17,326 bases of DNA from Microbacterium sp. (GTDB lineage Bacteria; Actinomycetota; Actinomycetes; Actinomycetales; Microbacteriaceae). Within the stretch, counting starts at the first letter, position 1. The number at the start of each line of letters is the position of its first letter. Positions 1 through 8,662 of the stretch are shown one piece after another. Below the pieces are notes generated by a model. It had not been told where the DNA came from. It was given only the letters and a program-made list of their open reading frames with translations, and searched no databases. The stretch covers positions 1 to 17,326 of the forward strand of contig JAJUIM010000011.1 of NCBI GenBank assembly GCA_029267645.1, in the 5' to 3' direction. A program made the translations under genes and the position numbers.

Positions 1-224
1 CCGAGCTCGTCCATCGTCACGCCCGCGCGCTCCGCGCGCTGCACGTGCACGCGCATGCAATAGGCGCATCCGTTGATCTGGGAGCACCGCAGCTGCACGA
101 GCTCCCTCATTCGGTCGTCGACGCCTCCCTCCTGACACACCTTGCCGACCTCCTTCGAGAAGGCCTCGAGCGATCGGTAGGCGTTCATCGCGGAACGGGC
201 GAGGTGCACGCGCTGCTCAGTCAT
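1..224 (-). CDS. AhpD-like / carboxymuconolactone decarboxylase family protein, 3' part cut by the window edge
   Basis: The visible 74 residues begin MTEQRVHLARSAMNAYRSLE. They contain a CxxCxxxH motif (Cys53, Cys56, His60) preceded by Glu41 in the ELVQLR segment. This is the hallmark of the AhpD/CMD fold, whose members are peroxidase-type thiol reductants or small decarboxylases. The cysteine pair favours the AhpD-like alkylhydroperoxidase branch. The ATG at 224 is the only good start; no well-spaced Shine-Dalgarno is visible, but a TAGTGT -10-like hexamer ends 8 nt before it. The reading frame runs off the left edge, so the C-terminus is not seen. It is transcribed away from the hydrolase operon, so a functional link with it is unproven. 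The family call is secure; the substrate is unknown. Confidence 0.85.
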   Translation of the reverse strand, partial: MTEQRVHLARSAMNAYRSLEAFSKEVGKVCQEGGVDDRMRELVQLRCSQINGCAYCMRVHVQRAERAGVTMDEL

Positions 225-421
225 GCCTCGCACACTACCGATTCCTGCGCAGAACCGAGTCGGGATCATGCTGCCAAGCGCGCTTCACAGACATTCACCG
301 TTACGCGCAATTTTGGCGTCTTAGGTTTAGCACTTCTCGAGCCGATTTCTCGCGCGCGCCGTTTCGGCCCCACAATGGGGGCATCTCGAACACCTCGAGC
401 TCCCCCTCCGCAAGGATCCCC
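225..421. promoter_or_regulatory. Divergent intergenic region between the AhpD-like gene and the hydrolase operon
   Basis: This 197-bp gap separates two outward-facing genes, so it should carry both promoters. The stretch from about 291 to 335 is clearly more AT-rich than its surroundings. On the plus strand TAGGTT (322-327) fits the TANNNT -10 pattern, but no convincing -35 lies at the right distance. On the minus strand TAGTGT (237-232) is a -10 candidate for the left gene. Two TTCAC words at 284 and 294 are spaced 10 bp, not the 11 bp of a PHO box. I see no gene or RNA here. Confidence 0.4.
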
Positions 422-1324
422 GTGACCACGATGCACGCCGCAAGAGGCGAGTTCTCGCACCTCGACGCCGAGGCCGCCGAACTGGGCGTCCCCCTCCAGC
501 GCGCCGAGCGCGTGTCCCTCGCGCTCGACGACGCCCGCACACTGTCGGCCCTGCGCTTCGGCGACGAGGCGCCGCGCGTCGTCTTCGCGCACGGCGCCGG
601 GCTCAACGCCCACACGTGGGATCGCACGGTCCTCGCGCTCGGACTGCCCGCGCTCGCGCTCGACCTGCCGGGCCACGGCGACTCAAGCTGGCGCGACGAC
701 GCCGACTACGACCCCGCGCGCCTCGCGCCCGACGTCGCCCGCGCGATCGAGTCGTGGGCCGCCGAGCCCGTCGCACTCGTCGGGCACTCGCTCGGCGGCC
801 TCACCGCGCTGCACGTCGCGGCGTCGCGACCCGACCTCGTCGCGCGCATCGTGCTCGTCGACATCCTGCCGGGCGCTGGCGCCGACGGATCCGCGCAGCT
901 CGCGCGCTTCTACGAGCGGCTCGACTTCGACTCGATCGACGACGTGCTGGATCACGCGGGAGCCTTCGGCCTCGGCGGCGCGCGTGAGAAGGCGCGGCGC
1001 AGCGTCGAGCTCAACACGCGCACCCGCCCCGACGGCCGCGTCGAGTGGAAGCACCACATGGCGCGGATTATGTCGCCCTTGGCGCCCGACGCGCGCACCG
1101 CGGCGCCCGACGCCGATGCCGCGCGCCGGGCGCTCGAGGCCGCGGCCGCGCCGATCGACCTCGTCGCCGCCGAACACGGCTTCCTCTCCCGCGCGGACGT
1201 CGACGCCTTCCGCGCCGCGCGCCCCGGCGACGCCGTCCATCCGGTCGCGTCGAGCCACAACGTCCAGGAGACCGCGTACCTCGAGCTCGCCGGCCTCATC
1301 CGCCCCGCAGTCCCCCGCACCTGA
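422..1324 (+). CDS. Alpha/beta hydrolase
   Basis: The product is 300 residues, a normal length for the alpha/beta hydrolase fold. HGAG (57-60) is the oxyanion-hole segment, DLPGHGDS (81-88) the usual loop, and GHSLGG (121-126) the nucleophile elbow with Ser123. His279 in the SSHN segment is the likely catalytic histidine; the acid is less clear, with Glu251 or Asp259 as candidates. The GTG at 422 is chosen over the ATG at 431 because AAGGA at 412-416 sits 5 nt before the GTG. It is the first gene of an operon with a peptide-type ABC importer, 22 bp ahead of the binding-protein gene. It may cleave an ester or amide in the imported compound, which is inference. No signal peptide is visible, so it should be cytoplasmic. 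Confidence 0.9.
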   Translation: MTTMHAARGEFSHLDAEAAELGVPLQRAERVSLALDDARTLSALRFGDEAPRVVFAHGAGLNAHTWDRTVLALGLPALALDLPGHGDSSWRDDADYDPARLAPDVARAIESWAAEPVALVGHSLGGLTALHVAASRPDLVARIVLVDILPGAGADGSAQLARFYERLDFDSIDDVLDHAGAFGLGGAREKARRSVELNTRTRPDGRVEWKHHMARIMSPLAPDARTAAPDADAARRALEAAAAPIDLVAAEHGFLSRADVDAFRAARPGDAVHPVASSHNVQETAYLELAGLIRPAVPRT

Positions 1325-1346
1325 CGGACCTCCCGAAGGGATCCTC

Positions 1347-2870
1347 ATGTCCTCATCGTCGTTCCCGCCCTGCGGCCGCGTCGCCGCAGTGGCCGTCGCC
1401 GCGGCGTCGCTCGTCCTCGCGTCCTGCTCGGCGGGCGGCTCGTCCGAGCCGACGGGCGAGCCCGACCCCGACGCGACGCTGCGCGTGGGCCTCGTGCTCG
1501 AGCCGACCAACCTCGACATCCGGCGCACGGCCGGCGCGGCGCTCGAGCAGGCCCTCATCGACAACGTCTACCAGGGCCTCGTCACGCGCGGCGACGGATC
1601 CGAGATCGCCCCGGCGCTCGCGGCCGACTGGGAGGTGTCGACCGACGGGCTCACCTACACGTTCACACTGCAGGAGGGCGTCACCTTCCACGACGGGTCC
1701 GAGTTCACGGCCGACGACGTCGTCGCGTCGCTCGACGAGACCCGCGGCGACGAGTCGACGACCGGGTACGCCGACCTGCAGGTGATCGACGCCGTGACGG
1801 CACCCGACGACCACACGGTCGAGATCACGCTCACCGAGCCGAATCAGAACTTCCTCTTCACGCTCACGGGCCCCGCAGGCCTCGTGTTCGACTCCGAGGA
1901 CGACACGAACCTGCAGACCGATGCGAACGGCACGGGTCCGTTCGCCCTCGAGAGCTGGACGCAGGGCGACAGCATCACGCTCACGCGCAACGACGACTAC
2001 TGGGGCGACCCCGCCGGCGTCGCCGAGGTCGTGCTCACGTACATCCCCGAGGCGACCGCGCTCGTGAACGCGGGCCTCGACGGATCCCTCGACGTCGTCA
2101 CGGCCGTCGAGTCGGACCTCGCCCCGCAGCTCGAGGACATGTTCGAGCTGACCGAGGGCGAGACGACCGACAAGTTCATCCTCGCCTTCAACCAGAACGC
2201 CGAGCCCCTCGACGACGTGCGCGTGCGCGAGGCGCTGCGGCTCGCGATCGACCACGATGCGATCCTCGAGGCCGTCGGCGCGGGCGAGACGCAGTTCGGG
2301 CCGATCCCCGTGCTCGACCCCGGCTACGAGGATCTCTCGGACACGATCGAGTTCGACCCCGAGCGCGCCCGTGAGCTGCTCGCGGACGCCGGCGCCGAGG
2401 ACCTCGAGCTCGAGCTCACGATCCCGAGCGCATACAGCACGAAGGTGTCGACGCTGCTCGTGTCGATGTTCGACGACATCGGCGTGACCCTCACGGTCGA
2501 GCCCGTCGAGTTCTCGACCTGGCTGCAGGACGTCTACACGAACCACGACTACGAGCTGAGCTACGTCAACCACGTCGAGCCCCGCGACTTCCAGACCTGG
2601 TCGGACCCCGACTACTACTACGCGCTGCGCGACCCCGAGGCGCTCGAGGAGGTGCGCTCGCTGTACGACGAGGCGATGCGAGAGACCGACGCCCAGGCGT
2701 CCGCGTCGCTCCTCGCCGAGGCCGCGCGCCTCGTCGCCGAGCAGCACCCCGCCGACTGGCTCTACACCCGCAGCGACATCGTCGCGGTGGCTCCCGGCGT
2801 CGAGGGCTTCCCCATCGACGCCACGAGCACCCGCCTCGATCTCGCAGGCGTGACGGTCTCGTCGTTCTGA
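1347..2870 (+). CDS. ABC transporter substrate-binding lipoprotein, family 5 (peptide/nickel type)
   Basis: The 507-residue product starts with a lipoprotein signal: a hydrophobic stretch at residues 12-24, then the lipobox LASC with lipidated Cys27. The mature part shows the family 5 solute-binding signature around residues 79-125, including APALAADWEVS, LTYTFTLQEGVTFHDG and FTADDVVASL. The family binds oligopeptides, nickel complexes, glycosides or opines outside the membrane and hands them to a DppB/DppC-type pore. The ATG at 1347 is used because GAAGGG lies just upstream and it begins the signal peptide directly; the frame is open further upstream only because of high GC. The next gene starts 13 bp downstream. 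The ligand cannot be read from sequence. Confidence 0.95.
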   Translation: MSSSSFPPCGRVAAVAVAAASLVLASCSAGGSSEPTGEPDPDATLRVGLVLEPTNLDIRRTAGAALEQALIDNVYQGLVTRGDGSEIAPALAADWEVSTDGLTYTFTLQEGVTFHDGSEFTADDVVASLDETRGDESTTGYADLQVIDAVTAPDDHTVEITLTEPNQNFLFTLTGPAGLVFDSEDDTNLQTDANGTGPFALESWTQGDSITLTRNDDYWGDPAGVAEVVLTYIPEATALVNAGLDGSLDVVTAVESDLAPQLEDMFELTEGETTDKFILAFNQNAEPLDDVRVREALRLAIDHDAILEAVGAGETQFGPIPVLDPGYEDLSDTIEFDPERARELLADAGAEDLELELTIPSAYSTKVSTLLVSMFDDIGVTLTVEPVEFSTWLQDVYTNHDYELSYVNHVEPRDFQTWSDPDYYYALRDPEALEEVRSLYDEAMRETDAQASASLLAEAARLVAEQHPADWLYTRSDIVAVAPGVEGFPIDATSTRLDLAGVTVSSF

Positions 2871-2883
2871 GGCCCGCCGCACC

Positions 2884-3834
2884 GTGATCCGCTACGCCGT
2901 CACGAGGATCCTGTTCCTCGCGCTGGGGCTCGTCGTCGCGAGCGTGCTCATCTTCGCGACGCTCCGGATCCTGCCGGGCGACGTCGCGCAAATGATCGCC
3001 GGCACGGAGGGCACGCCCGCGCAGGTGGCCGCGATCCGAACCGATCTCGGCCTCGACCGCCCCGTGGCGCTGCAGTACCTCGGGTGGATGGGCGGCGTGC
3101 TCACGGGCGACCTCGGCTCGTCGATGATCACGGGCAGCTCGGTCGCCTCCGAGCTCGCGCAGAAGGCGCAGGTGACGATTCCGCTCGGCGTCATGGCACT
3201 CGCGATCGCGATCGTCATCGCCGTGCCGCTCGGCATCCTGAGCGCCGTGCGCCGCGGGCGGGCGTCAGGCACGGCGCTCAGCGTGGGCGCACAGCTGCTC
3301 GCGGCCGTGCCCGTCGTCTGGGCCGGCCTCATGCTCGCGGTCGTCTTCGCCGTGCTGCTCGGCTGGCTGCCGGCGCAGGGCTTCCCGCGCGCGGGCTGGC
3401 ACGATCCCGCCGCCGCGCTGCGCGCCCTCGTCCTGCCCGCCGTCACGATCGGCGTCGTCGAGGGGGCCATGCTCATGCGCTTCGTGCGCAGCGCGACGCT
3501 GCAGGCGACGGGCGAGGACTTCGTGCGTACGGCCGCGGCGAAGGGCCTCACGCGCGCGCAGGCGCTCATCCGTCACGGCCTGCCGTCGGTCGGCCTGTCG
3601 GTCATCACGGTGCTGGGGCTGCAAATCGCGGGCATCCTCGTCGGCGCCGTCGTCATCGAGCAGGTCTTCACGCTGCCGGGCATCGGCCGCATGCTCGTGA
3701 CCGACGTCGGCGCGCGCGACCTCGTGAAGGTGCAGGGCGAGCTGCTCGTGCTGACGGGCTTCGTGCTCGTCATCGGCTTCGTCGTCGATCTCGTGCACCA
3801 CGCGCTCGACCCGAGACAGAGGGAGCGCGCATGA
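2884..3834 (+). CDS. ABC transporter permease, DppB/NikB type
   Basis: This 316-residue membrane protein opens with the family-typical N-terminal helix and the ATLRILPGD segment (residues 25-33). About five further hydrophobic helices follow. The cytoplasmic EAA loop that contacts the ATPase lies at about residues 212-231 (DFVRTAAAKGLTRAQALIR). The VIEQVFTLPGIGRML segment (257-271) is characteristic of DppB-type permeases. The start is GTG at 2884, with a weak GAGGC upstream, so it probably depends on coupling to the binding-protein gene 13 bp before. Its stop overlaps the next start as ATGA. It forms the transmembrane pore with the following permease. Confidence 0.95.
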   Translation: MIRYAVTRILFLALGLVVASVLIFATLRILPGDVAQMIAGTEGTPAQVAAIRTDLGLDRPVALQYLGWMGGVLTGDLGSSMITGSSVASELAQKAQVTIPLGVMALAIAIVIAVPLGILSAVRRGRASGTALSVGAQLLAAVPVVWAGLMLAVVFAVLLGWLPAQGFPRAGWHDPAAALRALVLPAVTIGVVEGAMLMRFVRSATLQATGEDFVRTAAAKGLTRAQALIRHGLPSVGLSVITVLGLQIAGILVGAVVIEQVFTLPGIGRMLVTDVGARDLVKVQGELLVLTGFVLVIGFVVDLVHHALDPRQRERA

Positions 3835-4696
3835 GCTGGCTCACCCGCCTGCTGCGGATCCCCGTGGGGCGCGTCGCGCTCGCGGTCGTCGCGCTCATCG
3901 GCCTCACGGCGCTCGTCTCGCTCGTCTGGACACCGTTCAGCCCGCGCCGCGCCGACGCGTACGCGGCGTGGCTCGGCCCGAGCTGGCCGCACCTGCTCGG
4001 CACGGACGGCACGGGGCGCGACATCCTCTCGCTGCTCATGGCCGGGTCGCAGATCACGGTCGTCGTCGCCCTCGGCGCGGGCCTCGTCGCGACCGCCGTC
4101 GGCGTGCTGCTCGCCTCGCTCGGCGCGCTCACGGCCCGCCCCGTGCGCGAGGCCGTCGCGGTGCTCGTCGACATCCTCATCGCCTTCCCCGTGCTGCTGA
4201 TCGCCATGATGATCTCGGCCGTGTGGGGCGGATCCCTCTGGGTCGTCGTGTGGAGCGTCGGCATCGGGTACGGCGTGAACATCGCCCGCGTCGCGCGCGG
4301 CGAGCTGCGCCGCGTCGGCCGCGCCGACTTCGTGCTCGCGGCGCGCGCCTCTGGTCTGTCGCGCGGGCAGATCCTCTCGCGCCACCTGCTGCCGAACGTC
4401 GCGCCCGTGTTCATCGTGCAGCTGTCGTGGTCGATGGCGGCGGCCGTGCTCGCGGAGGCGGGCCTGTCGTACCTGGGATTCGGCGCGCCCGTGACGCAGC
4501 CGAGCTGGGGGCTGCTGCTCAGCGAGCTGCAGGACTACATCGCGATCCACCCGCTCAGCGTGCTCTGGCCGGGGCTCGCGATCACGGCGGCCGTGTTCTC
4601 GCTCAACCTGCTCGGCGACGCGCTGCGCGAGGCGACGGATCCCGTCCTCGCCCGCGGCGGCCGCCGCCCGCAGACCCACACGCCGGGGGTGGTCGC

Positions 4697-4700
<4 letters not shown>
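3831..4700 (+). CDS. ABC transporter permease, DppC/NikC type
   Basis: The product has 289 residues. After one N-terminal helix comes the family motif HLLGTDGTGRDILSLLMAGS (54-73). A block of hydrophobic segments follows, and the EAA loop lies at about 166-188 (DFVLAARASGLSRGQ). The AGLSYLGFGAPVTQPSWGLLL segment (210-230) is diagnostic of the DppC family. The ATG at 3831 overlaps the upstream stop in ATGA, with GAGGGAG about 6 nt before it. It pairs with the preceding DppB-type permease to form the channel. Its stop again overlaps the next start, so translation of the whole transporter is coupled. Confidence 0.95.
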
Positions 4701-5480
<780 letters not shown>

Positions 5481-5488
<8 letters not shown>

Positions 5489-6284
5489 GGTCATCATCCA
5501 GGCGCGCGGCGTCTCGCGCACCCACCCGCTTCCCCGCCGCACCCTGTTCGCGCCGCGCGGCGAGACGACCGCGCTGCACCCGACCGACCTCGAGGTGCGC
5601 CGCGGGCGCTCGCTCGGCATCATCGGCGAGTCGGGCTCGGGCAAGTCGACGCTCGTGCGCCTGCTGCTCGGCCTCGACGCCCCCACGACGGGCGTCGTCG
5701 AGGTCGGCGGGCGCGCCGTCGACGCGGGCGCCCGCGCGCGCGAACTGCACTGGCTGCGCCGCGCGACGGGCATCGTGCTGCAGGATCCCTACGGCTCGCT
5801 CGACCCGCGCATGAACGTGGGGCGGATCGTCGGCGAGCCCCTGTGGGCGCTCGGCATCGGCGGCGACCGCCGGGCGCGCGTGTGCGAGACGCTCGCGCGG
5901 GTCGGCCTCGACGCTGACGCGGCGGAGCGCTTCCCGCACGAATTCTCGGGCGGTCAGCGCCAGCGCATCGCGCTCGCCCGCGCGATCGTGCACGGCCCCC
6001 AGGTCCTCGTCGGCGACGAGCCGCTGTCGGCGCTCGATGTGACGGTGCGCGCGCAGATCCTCGAGCTGCTGCGCGAGCTCGGCCGCGACCACGGCATGAC
6101 GCTCGTGATGGTGAGCCACGACCTCGGCGTCGTGCAGCACCTCTGCGACGACGCGGTCGTGATGTCGGAGGGCCGCATCGTCGAGCGCGGCCCCACGAGC
6201 GAGGTCCTCCGCCACCCCCGCGAGGAGTACACGAAGCGCCTCCTCGCCGCGATCCCCACGCTGCCGGACCCCCGCGGGCGCTGA
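5481..6284 (+). CDS. ABC transporter ATP-binding protein, DppF/NikE type
   Basis: The second ATPase has 267 residues: Walker [10 protein letters not shown] (49-57), Q-loop Gln101 in [12 protein letters not shown], signature FSGGQRQR (155-162), Walker [13 protein letters not shown] (175-186) and His213 in the H-loop. [11 protein letters not shown] is the classic DppF/NikE Q-loop segment. A strong Shine-Dalgarno (GGAGG at 5471-5475) precedes the ATG at 5481, inside the end of the previous gene. It is the last gene of the plus-strand operon, and its stop lies 4 bp from the convergent phnN stop inside a perfect palindrome. Confidence 0.95.
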
Positions 6285-6295
6285 GCGCTCAGCGC
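6278..6295. terminator. Perfect 18-bp palindrome spanning two convergent stop codons
   Basis: GCGCTGAGCGCTCAGCGC reads the same on both strands and would fold into a 7-bp stem with a GCGC loop in either transcript. It contains the TGA stop of the plus-strand ATPase gene (6282-6284) and, on the other strand, the TGA stop of phnN (6291-6289). No T-tract follows on either side, so it is not a classical intrinsic terminator. It may act as a bidirectional 3'-end or pause element. The palindrome is certain; the function is inferred. Confidence 0.4.
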
Positions 6296-6846
6296 ACCCC
6301 GACCAGCCGGTCGCACTCGGCCTCGAGCACGTCGCGCAGCTGGGCGCCGCCGTCGGCGACGGATCCGTCGTTGCGGATCTCGATCGCGCCCTCGACGGGC
6401 GGCGCGACGCGAGCGATGCGCGCCTCGGCCTGCGCGCGGTCCTCTCGGCCGCGGGCGAGGATCCGCTCGAGGCGCACCTCGGGCGACACCGTCACGTGCA
6501 CGACGACGGCGCGGTCGAAGCGCTCGCGCACGTCGGCGAGGGATCCGCGCGACACGTTCGCGACGACGACCGCGCCGCGCGCGAGGTCGTCGCGGACGGC
6601 GGCGGGGATCCCGTAGCGCAGGCCGTGGGCGCCCCACGTGAGCGCGAAGCCGCCCGCGCGCTCGACGGCGGCGAACTCGTCGTCCGAGAGCGGCTCGTGG
6701 TCCTCCCCCGGACCCGACGGGCGCGTGATCGCGCGGCGCGGGAACACGACGTCGCCGCGCTCCCCGAGCGCCTCGCGCGCCCAGGCGATGAGCGTGTCCT
6801 TGCCGGATCCGCTCGGACCTGCGACCGCGACGAAGGAGCCCGTCAT
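6289..6846 (-). CDS. phnN: Ribose 1,5-bisphosphate phosphokinase PhnN
   Basis: This 185-residue protein resembles guanylate kinase. It has the PhnN-type P-loop GPSGSGKDT (10-18), a TRPSGPGEDH segment (41-50) and the downstream Y-G-I region (78-80). PhnN phosphorylates ribose 1,5-bisphosphate with ATP to give PRPP, the last step of the C-P lyase pathway. The ATG at 6846 overlaps the phnM stop as ATGA; a longer in-frame start at 6870 lies inside phnM and is rejected. GAGGGG lies upstream as a ribosome-binding site. It is the last gene of the phn unit. Its presence implies that the cyclic ribose phosphate is opened to ribose 1,5-bisphosphate by an enzyme that is not obvious here. Confidence 0.95.
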   Translation of the reverse strand: MTGSFVAVAGPSGSGKDTLIAWAREALGERGDVVFPRRAITRPSGPGEDHEPLSDDEFAAVERAGGFALTWGAHGLRYGIPAAVRDDLARGAVVVANVSRGSLADVRERFDRAVVVHVTVSPEVRLERILARGREDRAQAEARIARVAPPVEGAIEIRNDGSVADGGAQLRDVLEAECDRLVGVR

Positions 6847-7994
6847 GCGACCCGGATCCCCTCGCGCCACACGCCGCGCACGATCGGCACGGGCGCGCCT
6901 GCTCCGGTGTCGTACGGGGCCACGCGCACGAGGTCGGCGCGCGCGCCGCGCGCGATGACGCCGCGGTCATCGAGGCCCGCGGCCCGGGCGGGGTTGGCGC
7001 TCACGAGCGCGGACGCCTCGGGCAGCGTCACGCGGCCCTCGCCGAAGAGCCGGAACACGGCCTGCAGCGGGCTCGCGGGCACGTAGTCGCTCGAGAGGAT
7101 GTCGAGCACGCCCGCCTCGAGCAGGTCGACGGCCGCGACGTTGCCCGAGTGCGAGCCGCCGCGCACGATGTTGGGCGCGCCCATGACGATGAGCTGCCCC
7201 GCGCGGCGTGCGGCGTGCGCCGCCTCGACCGTCGTCGGGAACTCCGAGATGTGCACGCCGAGGGCCGACGACTCGTCGACGTGCGCCTGCGTCGCGTCGT
7301 CGTGCGCCGCGACCCGCAGGCCGCGCTCGCGGGCCCGCTTCGCCATCTCCTTGCGGTGCGCGTCGGCGTACGCGGCCGACAGCTCGTGCAGCTCGGCGAC
7401 GTGCGCGTCGAACTGCGCCGCGCTCATGTTGTGCTTGCCGACCATGTAGGTGCGGAACGCCTCGATGTCGGCGTACTGCCGCTGGCCCGGCGTGTGGTCC
7501 ATGAGCGACACCATGCGCACGCGGTCGTGCTCGCCGATCGCGTCGAACACGTCGACGACGTCGGGTGTCGCGACCTCGCAGCGCAGGTGCACGTAGTGAT
7601 CGGCGCGCAGGATCCCGCTGTCGGCGGCCTGCACGAGCGCGCCGACGAGCGTTGCGGCGCGCGAGGCGAGGCGGTTCTCGCCGGGGCCGGATCCGATCCG
7701 CAGCGCGTCGAAGACCGTCGTCACGCCCGACGCCGCCATCTGCGCGTCGTGCGAGACGACGGCGGGGATCGGATCCCAGAACCGCTGCGGCCGCGGCTGG
7801 AAGTGCGACTCGACCTGGTCAGTGTGCAGCTCGACGAGGCCCGGCAGCAGGTAGTCGCCCGCGAGGTCCTCGCCGAGCGAGGACGGGCCCTCATCGATAC
7901 GGTCGATGCGGCCGTCGACGACGCGCACGGATCCGTCGATCACCTCGTCGGCCAGCACGATGCGCGCGCCGCGCAGGATCGTCTCGTCTGTCAT
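6843..7994 (-). CDS. phnM: Alpha-D-ribose 1-methylphosphonate 5-triphosphate diphosphatase PhnM
   Basis: This 383-residue amidohydrolase-superfamily enzyme removes pyrophosphate from the ribose-phosphonate 5-triphosphate to give the substrate of PhnJ. Family landmarks are in order: LPGLVELHTD (50-59), SHDAQMAASGVTTVFDA (81-97), the LRCE segment (137-140), SLMDHTPGQRQ (163-173), AAHDDATQAHV (229-239), MGAPNIVRGGSHSGN (271-285) and ILSSDYVPAS (299-308). They align along their length with my memory of E. coli PhnM. The residue after HTD is Gln rather than the usual Asn. The ATG at 7994 overlaps the upstream stop as ATGA, with AAGGAG about 9 nt before it. Confidence 0.97.
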   Translation of the reverse strand: MTDETILRGARIVLADEVIDGSVRVVDGRIDRIDEGPSSLGEDLAGDYLLPGLVELHTDQVESHFQPRPQRFWDPIPAVVSHDAQMAASGVTTVFDALRIGSGPGENRLASRAATLVGALVQAADSGILRADHYVHLRCEVATPDVVDVFDAIGEHDRVRMVSLMDHTPGQRQYADIEAFRTYMVGKHNMSAAQFDAHVAELHELSAAYADAHRKEMAKRARERGLRVAAHDDATQAHVDESSALGVHISEFPTTVEAAHAARRAGQLIVMGAPNIVRGGSHSGNVAAVDLLEAGVLDILSSDYVPASPLQAVFRLFGEGRVTLPEASALVSANPARAAGLDDRGVIARGARADLVRVAPYDTGAGAPVPIVRGVWREGIRVA

Positions 7995-8662
7995 GCGGAA
8001 GGCTCCTTCGTGCCCAGGGGAAAGCTGTCGATGTGCGCGAACGGGGCGCCGGGTGCGGGCTCTGTCACGACCGTGAGCGCCGTGAGCGGCACGTCGGATC
8101 CTGTTACGCCCGCGAAGTGCGTCGCGATCGCCTCGTCGATCGCCTCGCAGCGCGCGGGGTCGAGCGGATCGGTCAGCGTCATGTGCAGGCGGAACTCGTC
8201 GAGCACGTACGGGTAGCCGAACGCGTCAAGCAGCTCGACCTGCCGCGGCGTGAGCCGCTCGGGGCGCCGCCTCGCACGGTCCGCCGCCGTGAGCGGCGCG
8301 CGGAACGGCTCGAATGCTCGGACGATCGAGGCGGCGAGCGCCTCGGCGTCTCGCGCGGGCTTGGCCGGTACGAGCGCACGGAAGCGGCCGATCGCGGCCG
8401 GCGCGATGCTCGGGATCACGACCCGCTCGCGCGACGCCGCGAAGTCCCGCACCGCGTCGAGGAGCTCCTGCTCCGTGCGGCCCTCCGCGAGCCGGAAGGG
8501 CGCCTTGAGCGTCGCGTGGAACCCGTAGCGGCGCGGATCCGTCGTGATCGTCTGCGCGCCCTCGCGCGCGTACCAGCGCTCGACGGCGTCGCGGACCCGG
8601 CGTGCCTCGACGGGCGCGTCGGGGCCCGCGCCGGGCACTGCGTAGATCGCGTATCTCGTCAC
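7991..8662 (-). CDS. DUF1045 phosphonate-locus protein (2H phosphoesterase-like)
   Basis: The 223-residue protein begins MTRYAIYAVPG, the usual opening of the DUF1045 proteins found in C-P lyase operons. It has two spaced H-x-T-L motifs, HATL (49-52) in the YGFHATLKAPF segment and HMTL (160-163). These are the paired motifs of the 2H phosphoesterase fold, which hydrolyses cyclic phosphates. Function is inferred: it may open the 5-phosphoribosyl 1,2-cyclic phosphate made by PhnJ, a step done by PhnP in E. coli, because no phnP is seen here. The start is GTG at 8662, forming a GTGA overlap with phnL, with GAGAGGG upstream. It sits between phnL and phnM within the coupled operon. Confidence 0.85.
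   Translation of the reverse strand: MTRYAIYAVPGAGPDAPVEARRVRDAVERWYAREGAQTITTDPRRYGFHATLKAPFRLAEGRTEQELLDAVRDFAASRERVVIPSIAPAAIGRFRALVPAKPARDAEALAASIVRAFEPFRAPLTAADRARRRPERLTPRQVELLDAFGYPYVLDEFRLHMTLTDPLDPARCEAIDEAIATHFAGVTGSDVPLTALTVVTEPAPGAPFAHIDSFPLGTKEPSA

Noticed and set aside
283..299. TTCAC repeats upstream of the hydrolase operon as a third PHO box
   Set aside because: The two copies are 10 bp apart rather than 11, lack the leading G, and have no third unit.
368..380. Small CCCCA-CAA-TGGGG hairpin before the hydrolase gene
   Set aside because: A 5-bp stem in GC-rich DNA is expected by chance, and nothing links it to regulation.
984..1346. A 121-codon upstream extension of the binding-protein gene
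   Set aside because: It overlaps the hydrolase gene in another frame and would bury the lipoprotein signal; GAAGGG and the signal peptide fix the start at 1347.
1353..2882. A 509-codon minus-strand open frame opposite the binding-protein gene
   Set aside because: Its low-complexity Arg/Val/Glu-rich composition is typical of antisense frames in high-GC DNA.
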